Shown: positions 6,104 to 14,700 of the stretch, one piece after another | How positions within the stretch are numbered: position 1 is the first letter of the stretch | Layout of the letters: every line of letters begins with the position of its first letter | Assembly (NCBI GenBank): GCA_903894755.1 | Contig: CAITRH010000284.1 | Span: 1 to 46,256, forward strand | DNA length: 46,256 nucleotides | From: an uncultured delta proteobacterium | GTDB lineage: Bacteria > Myxococcota_A > Polyangia > Polyangiales > Polyangiaceae | Direction of reading: 5' to 3' | Made by a program: the position numbers and the translations under genes | Notes under the pieces: generated by a model | The model's database searches: none | Told to the model about the DNA's origin: nothing | The model's input: the letters and a program-made list of their open reading frames with translations, nothing else

Positions 6104-8785
6104 TTACTTGTTCCCTTCTCCCAGAACCTCTTGTATGGCTCTAATCGCTATTTTCCCAGCCCGTTTGACCACATAAGGTGCGACTTTGAGCGGCAGGGTC
6201 TCGAATTCACCGCCAAACACGTCATGGACTTTCTTGAGCGAGATTGCATCGAACTTGCACTTGGTCGTGCACTGGCCGCAGCCGATGCACCTATACTCTT
6301 CGATCTGCACGGCGCCGCAGCCCAGGCAACGCGCGGTTTCCATCTTCAACTGCTCTTCAGTAAACGTGACGCGGTTGTCCTTGAAGCTCTTTCTGCTTTC
6401 CGCGTTGTGGCCAGCCAACTGCCTGGGCGTGTTGTCGTAGCCACCGATCTCCAGGTTGTCCTTGTCAAACATGTGATACTCTCTTCGGTCGCGGCCAAAA
6501 ACCAGGCTCTGACCGGGCTGCACGAAGCGGTGAATGGAGATGGCGCCCTGCTTGCCAGCGGCGATAGCATCGATCGCGAACTTTGGACCGGTATGGACAT
6601 CGCCACCGACAAAGATGTCCGGCTCGGACGTCTGGTAGGTGAAGCTATCGGCTTGGACCGTGTTGTTCCCCTTGAGCTCGACCTTGCTGCCTTCCAGAAT
6701 CCTGCCCCACTCGATGGACTGGCCAACCGAGATCAGCACGAAGCTGGCTTCGACCAGCTGCGTGTCGTCCTCGTCATAGCGGGGACTAAACTTGCCGTCC
6801 GCGTCGAAGACAGTGAGGCACCTCTTGAATTCGACTCCCGTGAGCCTGCCATTTTCAACGACCACGCGCTTGGGGCCCCAGGAATTGTGGATCACGATGC
6901 CTTCTTCCTCGGCCTCTTCGATCTCCTCGCTCAAAGCGGGCATCTGCTCGCGCCTTTCAAGACAGAACATCTGCACCTTGTCCGCACCGGTTCGGACCGC
7001 GGTTCTTGCTACGTCGATCGCCACATTGCCGCCTCCGATGACAAGGACCTTGCCGCTTAGCTTGATTTCCCGACCCATGTTCACGTTACGTATGAAATCG
7101 ATGCCCGCGATGACACCGTCGGCGTCTTCGCCCTCGATACCGAGCTTGCGGCCCCCCTGCGCTCCGATGGCGATGTAAAAGGCCTTGAAACCCTGCTTCC
7201 GGAGGTCCGCAAGGGAGACATCCGCACCGACCTCGATGCCCGTCTTGAATTCGACACCGAGCTCTCTTAGGATATCGATTTCGGCATTGACAACGTCCTT
7301 TTCAAGCCTGAAGGACGGAATGCCAAAAGTAAGCATCCCACCCAGCTTGTTTTCCTTTTCAAAGACCGTGACCTTGTAGCCGTCCATCGCCAAGAAGTAG
7401 GCACAGCTGAGACCCGCCGGACCCGCGCCGACGATGGCGATCGGCTTGCCATAATCGTGCATCTTTTTCGGGACAAACCGGTCGATCTCATTGAGGTCCT
7501 TGTCCGCGATGAACTTCTTGATTTCGTCGACGGCGATGGGAGCATCGATGTCGCCGCGGGTACATTCGGATTCGCAGGCACGCGGACATATCCTACCGCA
7601 GACCGCCGGAAAGGGATTCTCCTTCTTGATTAGCTCCAGGGCTTCTTTGTACTTGCCCTGGGACGCCAGCTTGACGTAGCCCTGGACCGCAATGTGGGCG
7701 GGGCACTTGGTCTTGCAGGGGGCGGTGCCGCTTTCGACGACATTTTCGCGGTTGGTTCGGTAGTCCACATTCCATTTGTCGGCGGTCCAAATCTGATCGA
7801 CGATTTTCGGCGCCTCCGTGGGTTCCCGAAGCGGAGTCTTGGTGCAGAGCTTCTGCCCGAGCTTGAGCGCGTTGGTTGGACAGTTTTCAACACACTGACC
7901 GCAGGCGACGCATTTATCCTCGTCAACCTGCGCTTTATAGTTCGAGCCGTCCGCGTCATAGCCCTCGTAATAGGCCGCGATGCGCGTCGCAAAGCAGGAG
8001 CAGGCGCAGCAGTTGCAGATAGCTTCCGTCTCCCCCGCACCGTCAATATTGGGCATCTGGTGCATCAGGCCGTCCTCTTCGGCTTTCTTGATGATCTCAA
8101 AGGCCTCTTCCCGGGTAACCTGTCTGGCCCTGCCGGTACGGATATAGTATTCGGCGGCTTTGCCTAGGATAACGCACATATCCTTTTCGAGGTGCCCACA
8201 GCCCTGGCCGAGAACTCTTCTCGCTGCCCTGCAGGAACAGTCCGCTACCCCGAACAGATCGTATTTGGCTAGATAATATGAAATCTGCTCAAATGGCACT
8301 TTCTTCATATTTCCATCAATTGCACTTTCAATGGGAATCACCCGCATGGCGCTCTGGCCCATGGGCAGCATAGGGACCAGTGTGGCCAGCCGTGTTCGCG
8401 TGTATTCCTCGAAAGCTTTGCCGATCTGAGGGAATTTCGCTAACTGTTCTCTATTGTTGACCATCATTTCCAGAATTCCAGGCGCAAAGATCTGCACATA
8501 GAATTGATCCGTGCCGTTCACGTTGCTGACCTGGCACACACCGATCTGGGCAAGCTCGTAGAGAAGCTTGCTTGTTTCCTCAAGTGGTTTTCGGCATCGT
8601 TCCGCAATCTCTTGAGCACTTCGCTGCTTGCGCAATCCCATCGCCAGAGCAACATCGACCTGTTCATCGCTGACAACACATTCCAGTGCATAGTACTCGG
8701 GGGCGTCTTCATCAATCTTGAACACCATCCCGGGCAGGCCACCCACCATTTTAGCAAGCTCAACGATCTTCTTTCTCGGTGCCAT
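6104..8785 (-). CDS. Multi-cluster Fe-S/FAD NAD(P)H-dependent oxidoreductase (GltD-like fusion)
   Basis: An 893-residue cytoplasmic electron-transfer flavoprotein. By position: a winged-helix-like N-terminal region (1-100); a cysteine-rich part with DCSCR (about 183) and CNCCACSC (257-264); a ferredoxin cluster CVACGQCVENCP (from 292); the glutamate-synthase small-subunit-type Fe-S domain (CKTKCPAHIAVQGY near 357, CGRICPRACE near 396); FAD site GAGPAGLS (453); NAD(P) site GGGNVAID (584); and C-terminal CLGCG and CIGCGQCTTKC clusters. The start is ATG 8785, preceded by TGGAGG at good distance; ATG 8797 has no such site. It lies between hypB and hypA on the same strand. It could pass electrons between NAD(P)H and ferredoxin or a partner enzyme. 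Glutamate synthase itself is unlikely, as no large subunit is present. Confidence 0.85.
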   Translation of the reverse strand: MAPRKKIVELAKMVGGLPGMVFKIDEDAPEYYALECVVSDEQVDVALAMGLRKQRSAQEIAERCRKPLEETSKLLYELAQIGVCQVSNVNGTDQFYVQIFAPGILEMMVNNREQLAKFPQIGKAFEEYTRTRLATLVPMLPMGQSAMRVIPIESAIDGNMKKVPFEQISYYLAKYDLFGVADCSCRAARRVLGQGCGHLEKDMCVILGKAAEYYIRTGRARQVTREEAFEIIKKAEEDGLMHQMPNIDGAGETEAICNCCACSCFATRIAAYYEGYDADGSNYKAQVDEDKCVACGQCVENCPTNALKLGQKLCTKTPLREPTEAPKIVDQIWTADKWNVDYRTNRENVVESGTAPCKTKCPAHIAVQGYVKLASQGKYKEALELIKKENPFPAVCGRICPRACESECTRGDIDAPIAVDEIKKFIADKDLNEIDRFVPKKMHDYGKPIAIVGAGPAGLSCAYFLAMDGYKVTVFEKENKLGGMLTFGIPSFRLEKDVVNAEIDILRELGVEFKTGIEVGADVSLADLRKQGFKAFYIAIGAQGGRKLGIEGEDADGVIAGIDFIRNVNMGREIKLSGKVLVIGGGNVAIDVARTAVRTGADKVQMFCLERREQMPALSEEIEEAEEEGIVIHNSWGPKRVVVENGRLTGVEFKRCLTVFDADGKFSPRYDEDDTQLVEASFVLISVGQSIEWGRILEGSKVELKGNNTVQADSFTYQTSEPDIFVGGDVHTGPKFAIDAIAAGKQGAISIHRFVQPGQSLVFGRDRREYHMFDKDNLEIGGYDNTPRQLAGHNAESRKSFKDNRVTFTEEQLKMETARCLGCGAVQIEEYRCIGCGQCTTKCKFDAISLKKVHDVFGGEFETLPLKVAPYVVKRAGKIAIRAIQEVLGEGNK

Positions 8786-8806
8786 AACAACCTCCACTTC
8801 TGATCT

Positions 8807-9478
8807 TTATCCTTCGTTCCAATGCCTGACTTCGGTACGCAGCCATTCAACCCACTCGTCAATGCCCTGACCTGTTTTGGCCGAGATCGGAATAATCTTG
8901 ATGTTTGGGTTCAGCTTTTTCACGCGCTCCCTGACCACCTCCAGATTGAAATTGAAGAACTCCATCGCGTCGATTTTGTTGATTAGAAGGACATCCGCAA
9001 TCGAAAACATCAAGGGATACTTGAGGGGCTTGTCGTCCCCCTCTGGTACACTCAGAATCATGGCGTTTTTCGATGCACCCGTATCGAATTCCGCGGGACA
9101 TACGAGATTCCCTACATTTTCCAGGATGACGAACCCAAGGCCATTAGTTCCCAGGCCATCCAGCCCCTGTCTGGTCATCTCCGCATCGAGATGACACATT
9201 CCACCGGTGTGCAACTGGATGACCCTGACGCCGGTCTGCGCAACGGCTCGGGCATCGACATCCGAGTCAATGTCGGCTTCCAGGATTCCGATGGTCATTT
9301 CATTTCTTAGTGTTTCAATTGTTCTTAAGACCGTAGTGGTCTTACCGGAACCTGGCGATGACATCAGATTCAATAGAAACGTCCGCCTTTCTTTCAATTC
9401 CTTTCTCAATAGATCTGCGCGCCGATCGTTGTCCTCGAACACACTCTTCTTGATTTCCAGAATCTTGTAGGCATCCAT
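8807..9478 (-). CDS. hypB: Hydrogenase nickel incorporation GTPase HypB
   Basis: GTPase that drives nickel insertion into NiFe-hydrogenases with HypA. The 223-residue protein shows the P-loop SSPGSGKTT at 40-48, the conserved metal-binding region GGMCHLDAEM, the ENVGNLVCPAEFD segment and the NKID guanine-specificity motif. The long histidine-rich N-terminal tail of some HypB proteins is missing, so nickel storage is not expected. Twenty-one bp separate its stop from the oxidoreductase start. HypA is encoded two genes downstream, but hypC, D, E and F and the hydrogenase itself are not in the window. Either they lie elsewhere in the genome or this pair serves another nickel enzyme. Confidence 0.93.
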   Translation of the reverse strand: MDAYKILEIKKSVFEDNDRRADLLRKELKERRTFLLNLMSSPGSGKTTTVLRTIETLRNEMTIGILEADIDSDVDARAVAQTGVRVIQLHTGGMCHLDAEMTRQGLDGLGTNGLGFVILENVGNLVCPAEFDTGASKNAMILSVPEGDDKPLKYPLMFSIADVLLINKIDAMEFFNFNLEVVRERVKKLNPNIKIIPISAKTGQGIDEWVEWLRTEVRHWNEG

Positions 9479-9525
9479 GGATCCGTCCTCGAGAGTCGCG
9501 GAAGGGTAACGTCCGGCAAATGGCC

Positions 9526-10545
9526 CTAGGTTACCTCTACTTCATGTCGTTTTACACCAAAGGATCTAATTTCAATATACTCCTGATGGTCTAGATAAAG
9601 CTCGGCTTTGTAAGGATTCCTTCGGGTCACTTTGATCTTGTAAAGCATGTAAGCGAACACGGCCACGTTCGATGCAAGCGCAATAAAGCTTACGGCAAAC
9701 AGGAATCGTGGATCGTTCGTTGATTTCACCGTGCAAGTGCTAGAAGAAAACAATGTTCCGAAAGTCTGAACGGTATAAACCATGATCGCAAGAGTGTGCG
9801 CACGATGTTGTAGCCACGCCCCCTTACCAATGGTGAACGAGCAGATTGTCGGCGCCAGCAATAGCGCAAGTCCGACGTAAAACGATATCTGCGGCAGGCA
9901 GTTGTATGTAAATGCGAAATTCCACAGGTCATAGGCTATGACCCAGAACCACAGCATGTCCGGCCACAGCATGTCTTGGCCGCCATCATATTTTGTTTTC
10001 TTGCGGACCGTGATCCCGACCCAACCCGTGATTGTGATGATATTCAGGATGCCCGCGATGCCGTTCATATAGTTCCAGGGCCCACCCAGGAACGTTTCAA
10101 TTTCATGGTATGCAGCAACGGTTGTGAGTGCACCATAATAGAGACTCCCGACCTCGAAATCACGCATTACCGCTTCCATGATATTGATGGCCAGAATCGC
10201 CGGCGGGAAGGCGAGCGCCCACTGGGAATCGACCAATCTCCACTCCTTGCCCGTCTTCTCGTCAGTACCCTTGATAAACCTGATGGCCCAGAAGCCGACA
10301 CATCCTGCCGTACATGAGTAGATTTTGGCAAGAGCAAACCAATGCGTGCTGAAGAGGCTTTCATTCGGCGTCGTGAACCAGAAAATCGAAAGTATGAGCG
10401 GCACTGCGGTAAAAGCAATCAAGCCGACCCATTTGAACCGACGGGTCACCTCGTTGAGAACGAATAAATAGAATCCTATCGCAAGCCAAACAAGCCAGGC
10501 TCTACCCGCTGTCATTCCCTCGCTTACCTGAAACATCCCAAACAT
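9526..10545 (-). CDS. DUF5692-like polytopic membrane protein
   Basis: A 339-residue integral membrane protein with about eight hydrophobic segments, rich in Trp and aromatic residues. Sequences such as MNGIAGILNIITITGW, MLWPDMLWFWVIAYDLWNFA and GAWLQHRAHTLA match my memory of the DUF5692 family, which has no known function. The start ATG at 10545 has AGGATAGG upstream; a longer frame to 10587 adds a charged segment with no site. A conserved-looking cluster of polar residues in the membrane (Asn, Asp, His) could bind a cofactor or ion, but that is conjecture. It is the first gene of the AT-richer set and stands 47 bp before hypB. Confidence 0.7.
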   Translation of the reverse strand: MFGMFQVSEGMTAGRAWLVWLAIGFYLFVLNEVTRRFKWVGLIAFTAVPLILSIFWFTTPNESLFSTHWFALAKIYSCTAGCVGFWAIRFIKGTDEKTGKEWRLVDSQWALAFPPAILAINIMEAVMRDFEVGSLYYGALTTVAAYHEIETFLGGPWNYMNGIAGILNIITITGWVGITVRKKTKYDGGQDMLWPDMLWFWVIAYDLWNFAFTYNCLPQISFYVGLALLLAPTICSFTIGKGAWLQHRAHTLAIMVYTVQTFGTLFSSSTCTVKSTNDPRFLFAVSFIALASNVAVFAYMLYKIKVTRRNPYKAELYLDHQEYIEIRSFGVKRHEVEVT

Positions 10546-11121
10546 ATGACCTATCCTTCGAGCTTCAAAAATGATACAATATGCCACATACGCAATGTCT
10601 CACCGTAAACTCGGTACATTCTGCGTTATTCCCTTCACGGGACGCGACAGGACCGCGGTCGCGCTGACGTTTGCGCGACACAAAATGGACCCGGCGGATG
10701 TCAAGCCTCGAACCTGAACCGCCGACGGAAACGCTCGCTGGACGGCTCAAGGGACGGGGTGCTCGGTGGACGGAGGGAACATGATGTGTCTCGACTTGCA
10801 CCTTCCTAGCATCGGCCTCGCCGTAAAGCTGCTGCGCGCCGCAAGTCGTCGGTCGGGGTCGCTCGAAATGCAAGAGTATTCCTCGCCCTGCCCTGCCTTG
10901 CGTCCTGGTTTCTTCTTCTCGTCCGGCCTGCCTTTCCCGTTGGAGAACACTGCTCCCGCTGAATACGTCCAACGCTGGCGGTAGTCGAAACGTTTGCATG
11001 TACCGATTAGATTCGATGCTGCCAACAAAAAAGGAATTCTAAGTATCCAATGCTATATCAAGTGGCGCTGAGGCGAGCCAGAGACGTAGCTCTGCGCCGG
11101 TGTCCGTCTACCGCCGGGAGG
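10546..11121. other. Gene-free stretch upstream of the hyp island and the kinase
   Basis: No frame here has family features or a credible start site on either strand. Composition changes from AT-rich near 10,560-10,620 to GC-rich beyond about 10,620, so the right edge of the island probably falls here. The divergent promoters of the DUF5692-like gene (-) and the hybrid kinase (+) must lie in this stretch or in the array that follows. I cannot place them with confidence. Confidence 0.5.
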
Positions 11122-11278
11122 GATTAATCCCCTCTAGAGGGGGATTAATCTACCCCTGGAGGGGGATTAATCCCCCCTGGAGAGGGATCAATCTACCGCC
11201 GGGAGGGATTAATCTACCCCTGGATAGGGATCAATCTACCTCCTGGAGATATTGATCTACCCATGGGAGGTATTAATC
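11122..11278. repeat. Phased array 1: eight GATTAATC-type boxes every 21-22 bp
   Basis: Palindromic 8-bp cores start at 11122, 11143, 11165, 11186, 11207, 11229, 11250 and 11271. The steps are 21, 22, 21, 21, 22, 21 and 21 bp, about two turns of DNA. The cores are GATTAATC or GATCAATC, the last two TATTGATC and TATTAATC. They are flanked mostly by GG before and TACC or CCCC after, with CCTGGAGGG-like spacers. A related array with opposite flank orientation lies at 42,556-42,754. The array lies in the divergent region before the hybrid kinase gene. It does not look like CRISPR: the repeat is only about 8-12 bp and no cas gene is near. Confidence 0.85.
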
Positions 11279-11475
11279 TCAGCCCCTTGGATGGACCTGC
11301 GGAGCTCCGATTGGAGGAGCCCGGGCCGTCCGCCCCATTGCGTGCGTTAGCCTCGACAGGGGGCTGGCAAGCCATCGATTGACAGATACGCCTCGCCGCT
11401 GATTCCAGGTGACCTTTGAATGTGCCCCTCACGGGGCTGGATGGCGCCCACGGCACGGTGTACCATGCCAATGAG

Positions 11476-11736
11476 ATGGACAACGAGCGGATGACCGACG
11501 TCAAGCCAACCTACGATGACCTGCTGGCCCGAGTGGCACTGCTTGAACAGCAGCGTGACCAGGAAACCGCTGCCGCCGCCGCCACCGAGGCGCTTCGTCT
11601 GAGTGAGAGTCAGCTCCGCGCAATCATCGAACGGAGCCCCATGTCGATGGCTGTCGTCGGGATGGACGGCACCATCGAGTATTTCAACCGTAGGGCGTCC
11701 AGACCTTCGGCTATCTCCACGAGGACATCCCCGTGA
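11476..11736 (+). pseudogene. N-terminal segment of the hybrid kinase, one frame off
   Basis: Encodes a coiled-coil-like lead (DLLARVALLEQQRDQE) and the first half of a PAS domain (ESQLRAIIERSPMSMAVVG, then GTIEYFNRRA). After about 11,700 this frame turns to nonsense, while the next frame reads TFGYLHEDIPVMDRWLELAYP, the second half of the same PAS domain. One missing base at about 11,695-11,703 would join them. The start could be ATG 11476 or ATG 11491. It is probably part of the following gene and not a separate protein. Confidence 0.6.
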
Positions 11737-14700
11737 TGGACCGCTGGTTGGAACTGGCATACCCCGACGAGGCGTACCGGGCCGAGGTGCGGGCAGGGTG
11801 GATGGGGCTCGTCGAAAAGGCGCTCACCTCAGGCCAGGTAGGCCAGGAGATCGAGCGGCGGGCGTACCGGGTCACTTGCAAGGACGGCACGGTCAAAACG
11901 ACAGTGATCTTCGGGGTGATCGTTGCGGCGAGGGTCTTCGTGATGTTCGAGGACACCACCGAGATCAAGAGGGCCGAGGAGGCGCTGCGTGAGAGTGAGG
12001 GGAATCGGGAGACCTTCCGCGGCCTGAGCGAAGGGGTGTTCGAGGCCATCTTCATTTCCGAGGCGGGCAAATGCTTGCACCAGAACCGCCGCGCCGAAGA
12101 GATGTTCGGGTATTCCACCGAGGAGGCCGTGGGCAGGCTCGGCACCGACTGGATAGTCCCCGAGGATCGCAACCGGGTGATGAACAACATGCTGTCCGGG
12201 TACGAGTTGCCCTACGAGGCCACTGGACTTCGAAAGGACGGTTCGACGTTCCCAGCCCTGCTCGTCGGCAAAATGATGGACTTCAGGGGCAGGACTGTTC
12301 GGGTCACGTCGATGACCGACATCACTGTGCGCAAGCAGGCCGAGGAGGCGCTGAACACTGCGAGCGGGCTGCTCCGCAGCCTCCTGGAAAGTGCGGGGGA
12401 CGTCATCGCGATGATGGACTCGGACTACCGGTTTGTCCTTTTCAACACCGCCTTCCACGACGAGTGCAAGCGGATATACGGCGTGTCGTTCAAGCCAGGC
12501 GACTCGATGCTCCAGGCACTTGCGCACCTTCCAGAGGACCTTGCCAACGCCATGGCGTACTGGAACCGAGCCCTTGCGGGGGAGGACTTTACAGTCGCGC
12601 AGCAGTTTGGCGACCCAAGACTGGCGCGAAGTTGGTACGAGCTCCATTTCAGTCCCATCCGGGACGACCGTGGCAAGGTGGTTGGCGCGGTGCACATCGT
12701 CCGCAACGTCACTGAGCGCAGGGTTCTTGAGGAGGCATTGCAGGAAGCCAACGTCCGGCTGTCTCTGGCGATGGACCAGGCACGTCTGTCGTATTGGGAG
12801 ATGGACGCTGCGACCAGCACGTTCACCTTCAACGATCGGTTCTACGCACTGTATGGCACCACGGCGGTGCGCGAGGGGGGCTATCAGATGGCGGCGGCGG
12901 TGTATGCCCGCGAATTCCTCCCCTTGGAGGAGGAGCATCTCGTCGCCGACTCGGTGGGACTGTTGCTGGCAGGCGACATCGACGAGCTCCAGCGGGAGCA
13001 TCGCATCCGGCGGCGCGACGGCGAGCTGCGCGATATCCTGGTGCGCATCAACGTGGTGCGCGACGCCACCGGCCAGGTCGTGGGCACGCGCGGGACCAAC
13101 CAGGACATCACCGAGCGCAAGCAAGCGGAGGAGCAGTTGCACCGCTTGAACCGCGAGCTGCGGGCCGTCAGTCTCTGCAACCAGGCCATGGTGCGGGCTA
13201 CGGACGAACAGGCGCTGCTCAGCGAGGTCTGCCGCATCATCTGCGACGAGGCCGGCTACCGACTCGCCTGGGTCGCCTACGTCGATCAGGATATCGCCAG
13301 GACCGCGCGTGCCGCCGCCTGGGCCGGGGTCGATAGCGGGTACATTGCACAGGTGCTGGTCACCTGGTCCGAGGACCCTGCGAGCTTGAGTGGTCCGGTT
13401 GGAGAAGCCATCAAGACCGGGGAAGTCGTCACTGTCGAGGACATTGAGAACGACCCACGAATGGGGCGCTATCGCGAGGCTGCTCTGCGTCGCGGCCTAC
13501 GTTCAGGTGCGGTCCTGCCACTGAAGGACGCAAGCGATGTGGCGTTCGGGGCCCTCATTGTCTATTCCGCCGAAGCCAACGTCATTAGCCCAGACGAAGT
13601 CCGGCTCCTGCGAGAGCTGGCAGGCGATCTCGCGTTCGGCATCTCGGTGCTTCGCAGTCGCGTGGCTCACAAGGCGGCGGAGGAGTTGCTGCGGCACAGC
13701 ACGGAGCGGTATCGGCTGCTTTTCGATCAAGCCGGTGACTACATTCTGGTGCTCGAGATTGTGGCGGACGGGCCCCCGATCATCCAGGAGGCCAACCAGG
13801 CTGCCCTGCGGGCCTTGGGCTACTCGCGCGACGAGCTCCTGGGGAAGCCGATTTCGTTCGTGGAGGCGGAGCTCACGCTGGACGTGATCCAAAAACGGAG
13901 GCGGCAGGTTGTTGACAGGCAGACCCAGACGACAGCGTTTGAAGTGCGACACCGACGCAAAGACGGCACCTTTTTCGACGCGGAGGTCCGAGCCAGGGAG
14001 GTGCGGATCGAGGGGAGGATCCTATCGATTGCAGTCCATCGCGACATCACCGAGCGCAAGCGGGCGGAGGAGGCGCTACGGGCCTCGTCGCGCTATTCGC
14101 GCAGCCTCATCGAATCGAGCCTCGATCCACTGGTCACGATCAGCGCAGAGGGGAAGATCTCCGACGTCAACCTGGCCACCGAGAAGGTTACGGGTGTGTG
14201 CCGGGATTGTCTCATTGGAAGCGATTTTGCTGAGTACTTCACCGAGCCGGAGCTGGCGCGGGCGGGGTACCTGAAGGTGTTCGAGCGGGGGCAGGTAGTC
14301 GACTACCCGCTAGCCATTCGGCATGCGTCCGGTGCCATTACCGATGTCCTTTACAATGCCTCGATCTATCGGGATGAGCGAGGCGAGGCAGTCGGGGTAT
14401 TTGCGGCCGCCCGCGACATCACTGAGCACAAGCGGGCCAACGATCTGTTGCGAAAGAGTGAACGTGATCTCCTGGCGTCGCAGAGAATGGCGCGCATGGG
14501 GAGCTACAGCTTGGATCTTCCCAGGGAAATGTTTCAGATATCGGATGTGCTGGATGAATTGTTTGGCATCGACAAGGTCTACGATCACTCCATGGCGGGA
14601 TGGGGGGCACTTCTTCACCCCGACGACCGCTCCATGATGCTCGACTATCTGCACAACGACGTACTTGGCCGCCTACAGCCCTTTGACAAGGAATTTCGCA

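Noticed and set aside
6131-7060. 309-codon plus-strand frame in the oxidoreductase
   Set aside because: Antisense to clear flavin and Fe-S motifs.
6104-8785. Glutamate synthase small subunit
   Set aside because: Only the core resembles GltD; the extra Fe-S domains and missing large subunit argue against it.
10565-11028. Small genes in the gap before array 1
   Set aside because: No start sites, families or consistent codon pattern on either strand.
11122-11278. CRISPR array (also 42,556-42,754)
   Set aside because: Repeats are only about 8-12 bp with about 10-bp spacers, and no cas genes are present.
11829-13142. 437-codon minus-strand frame inside the hybrid kinase
   Set aside because: It is a composition-driven shadow of a gene with strong domain support.
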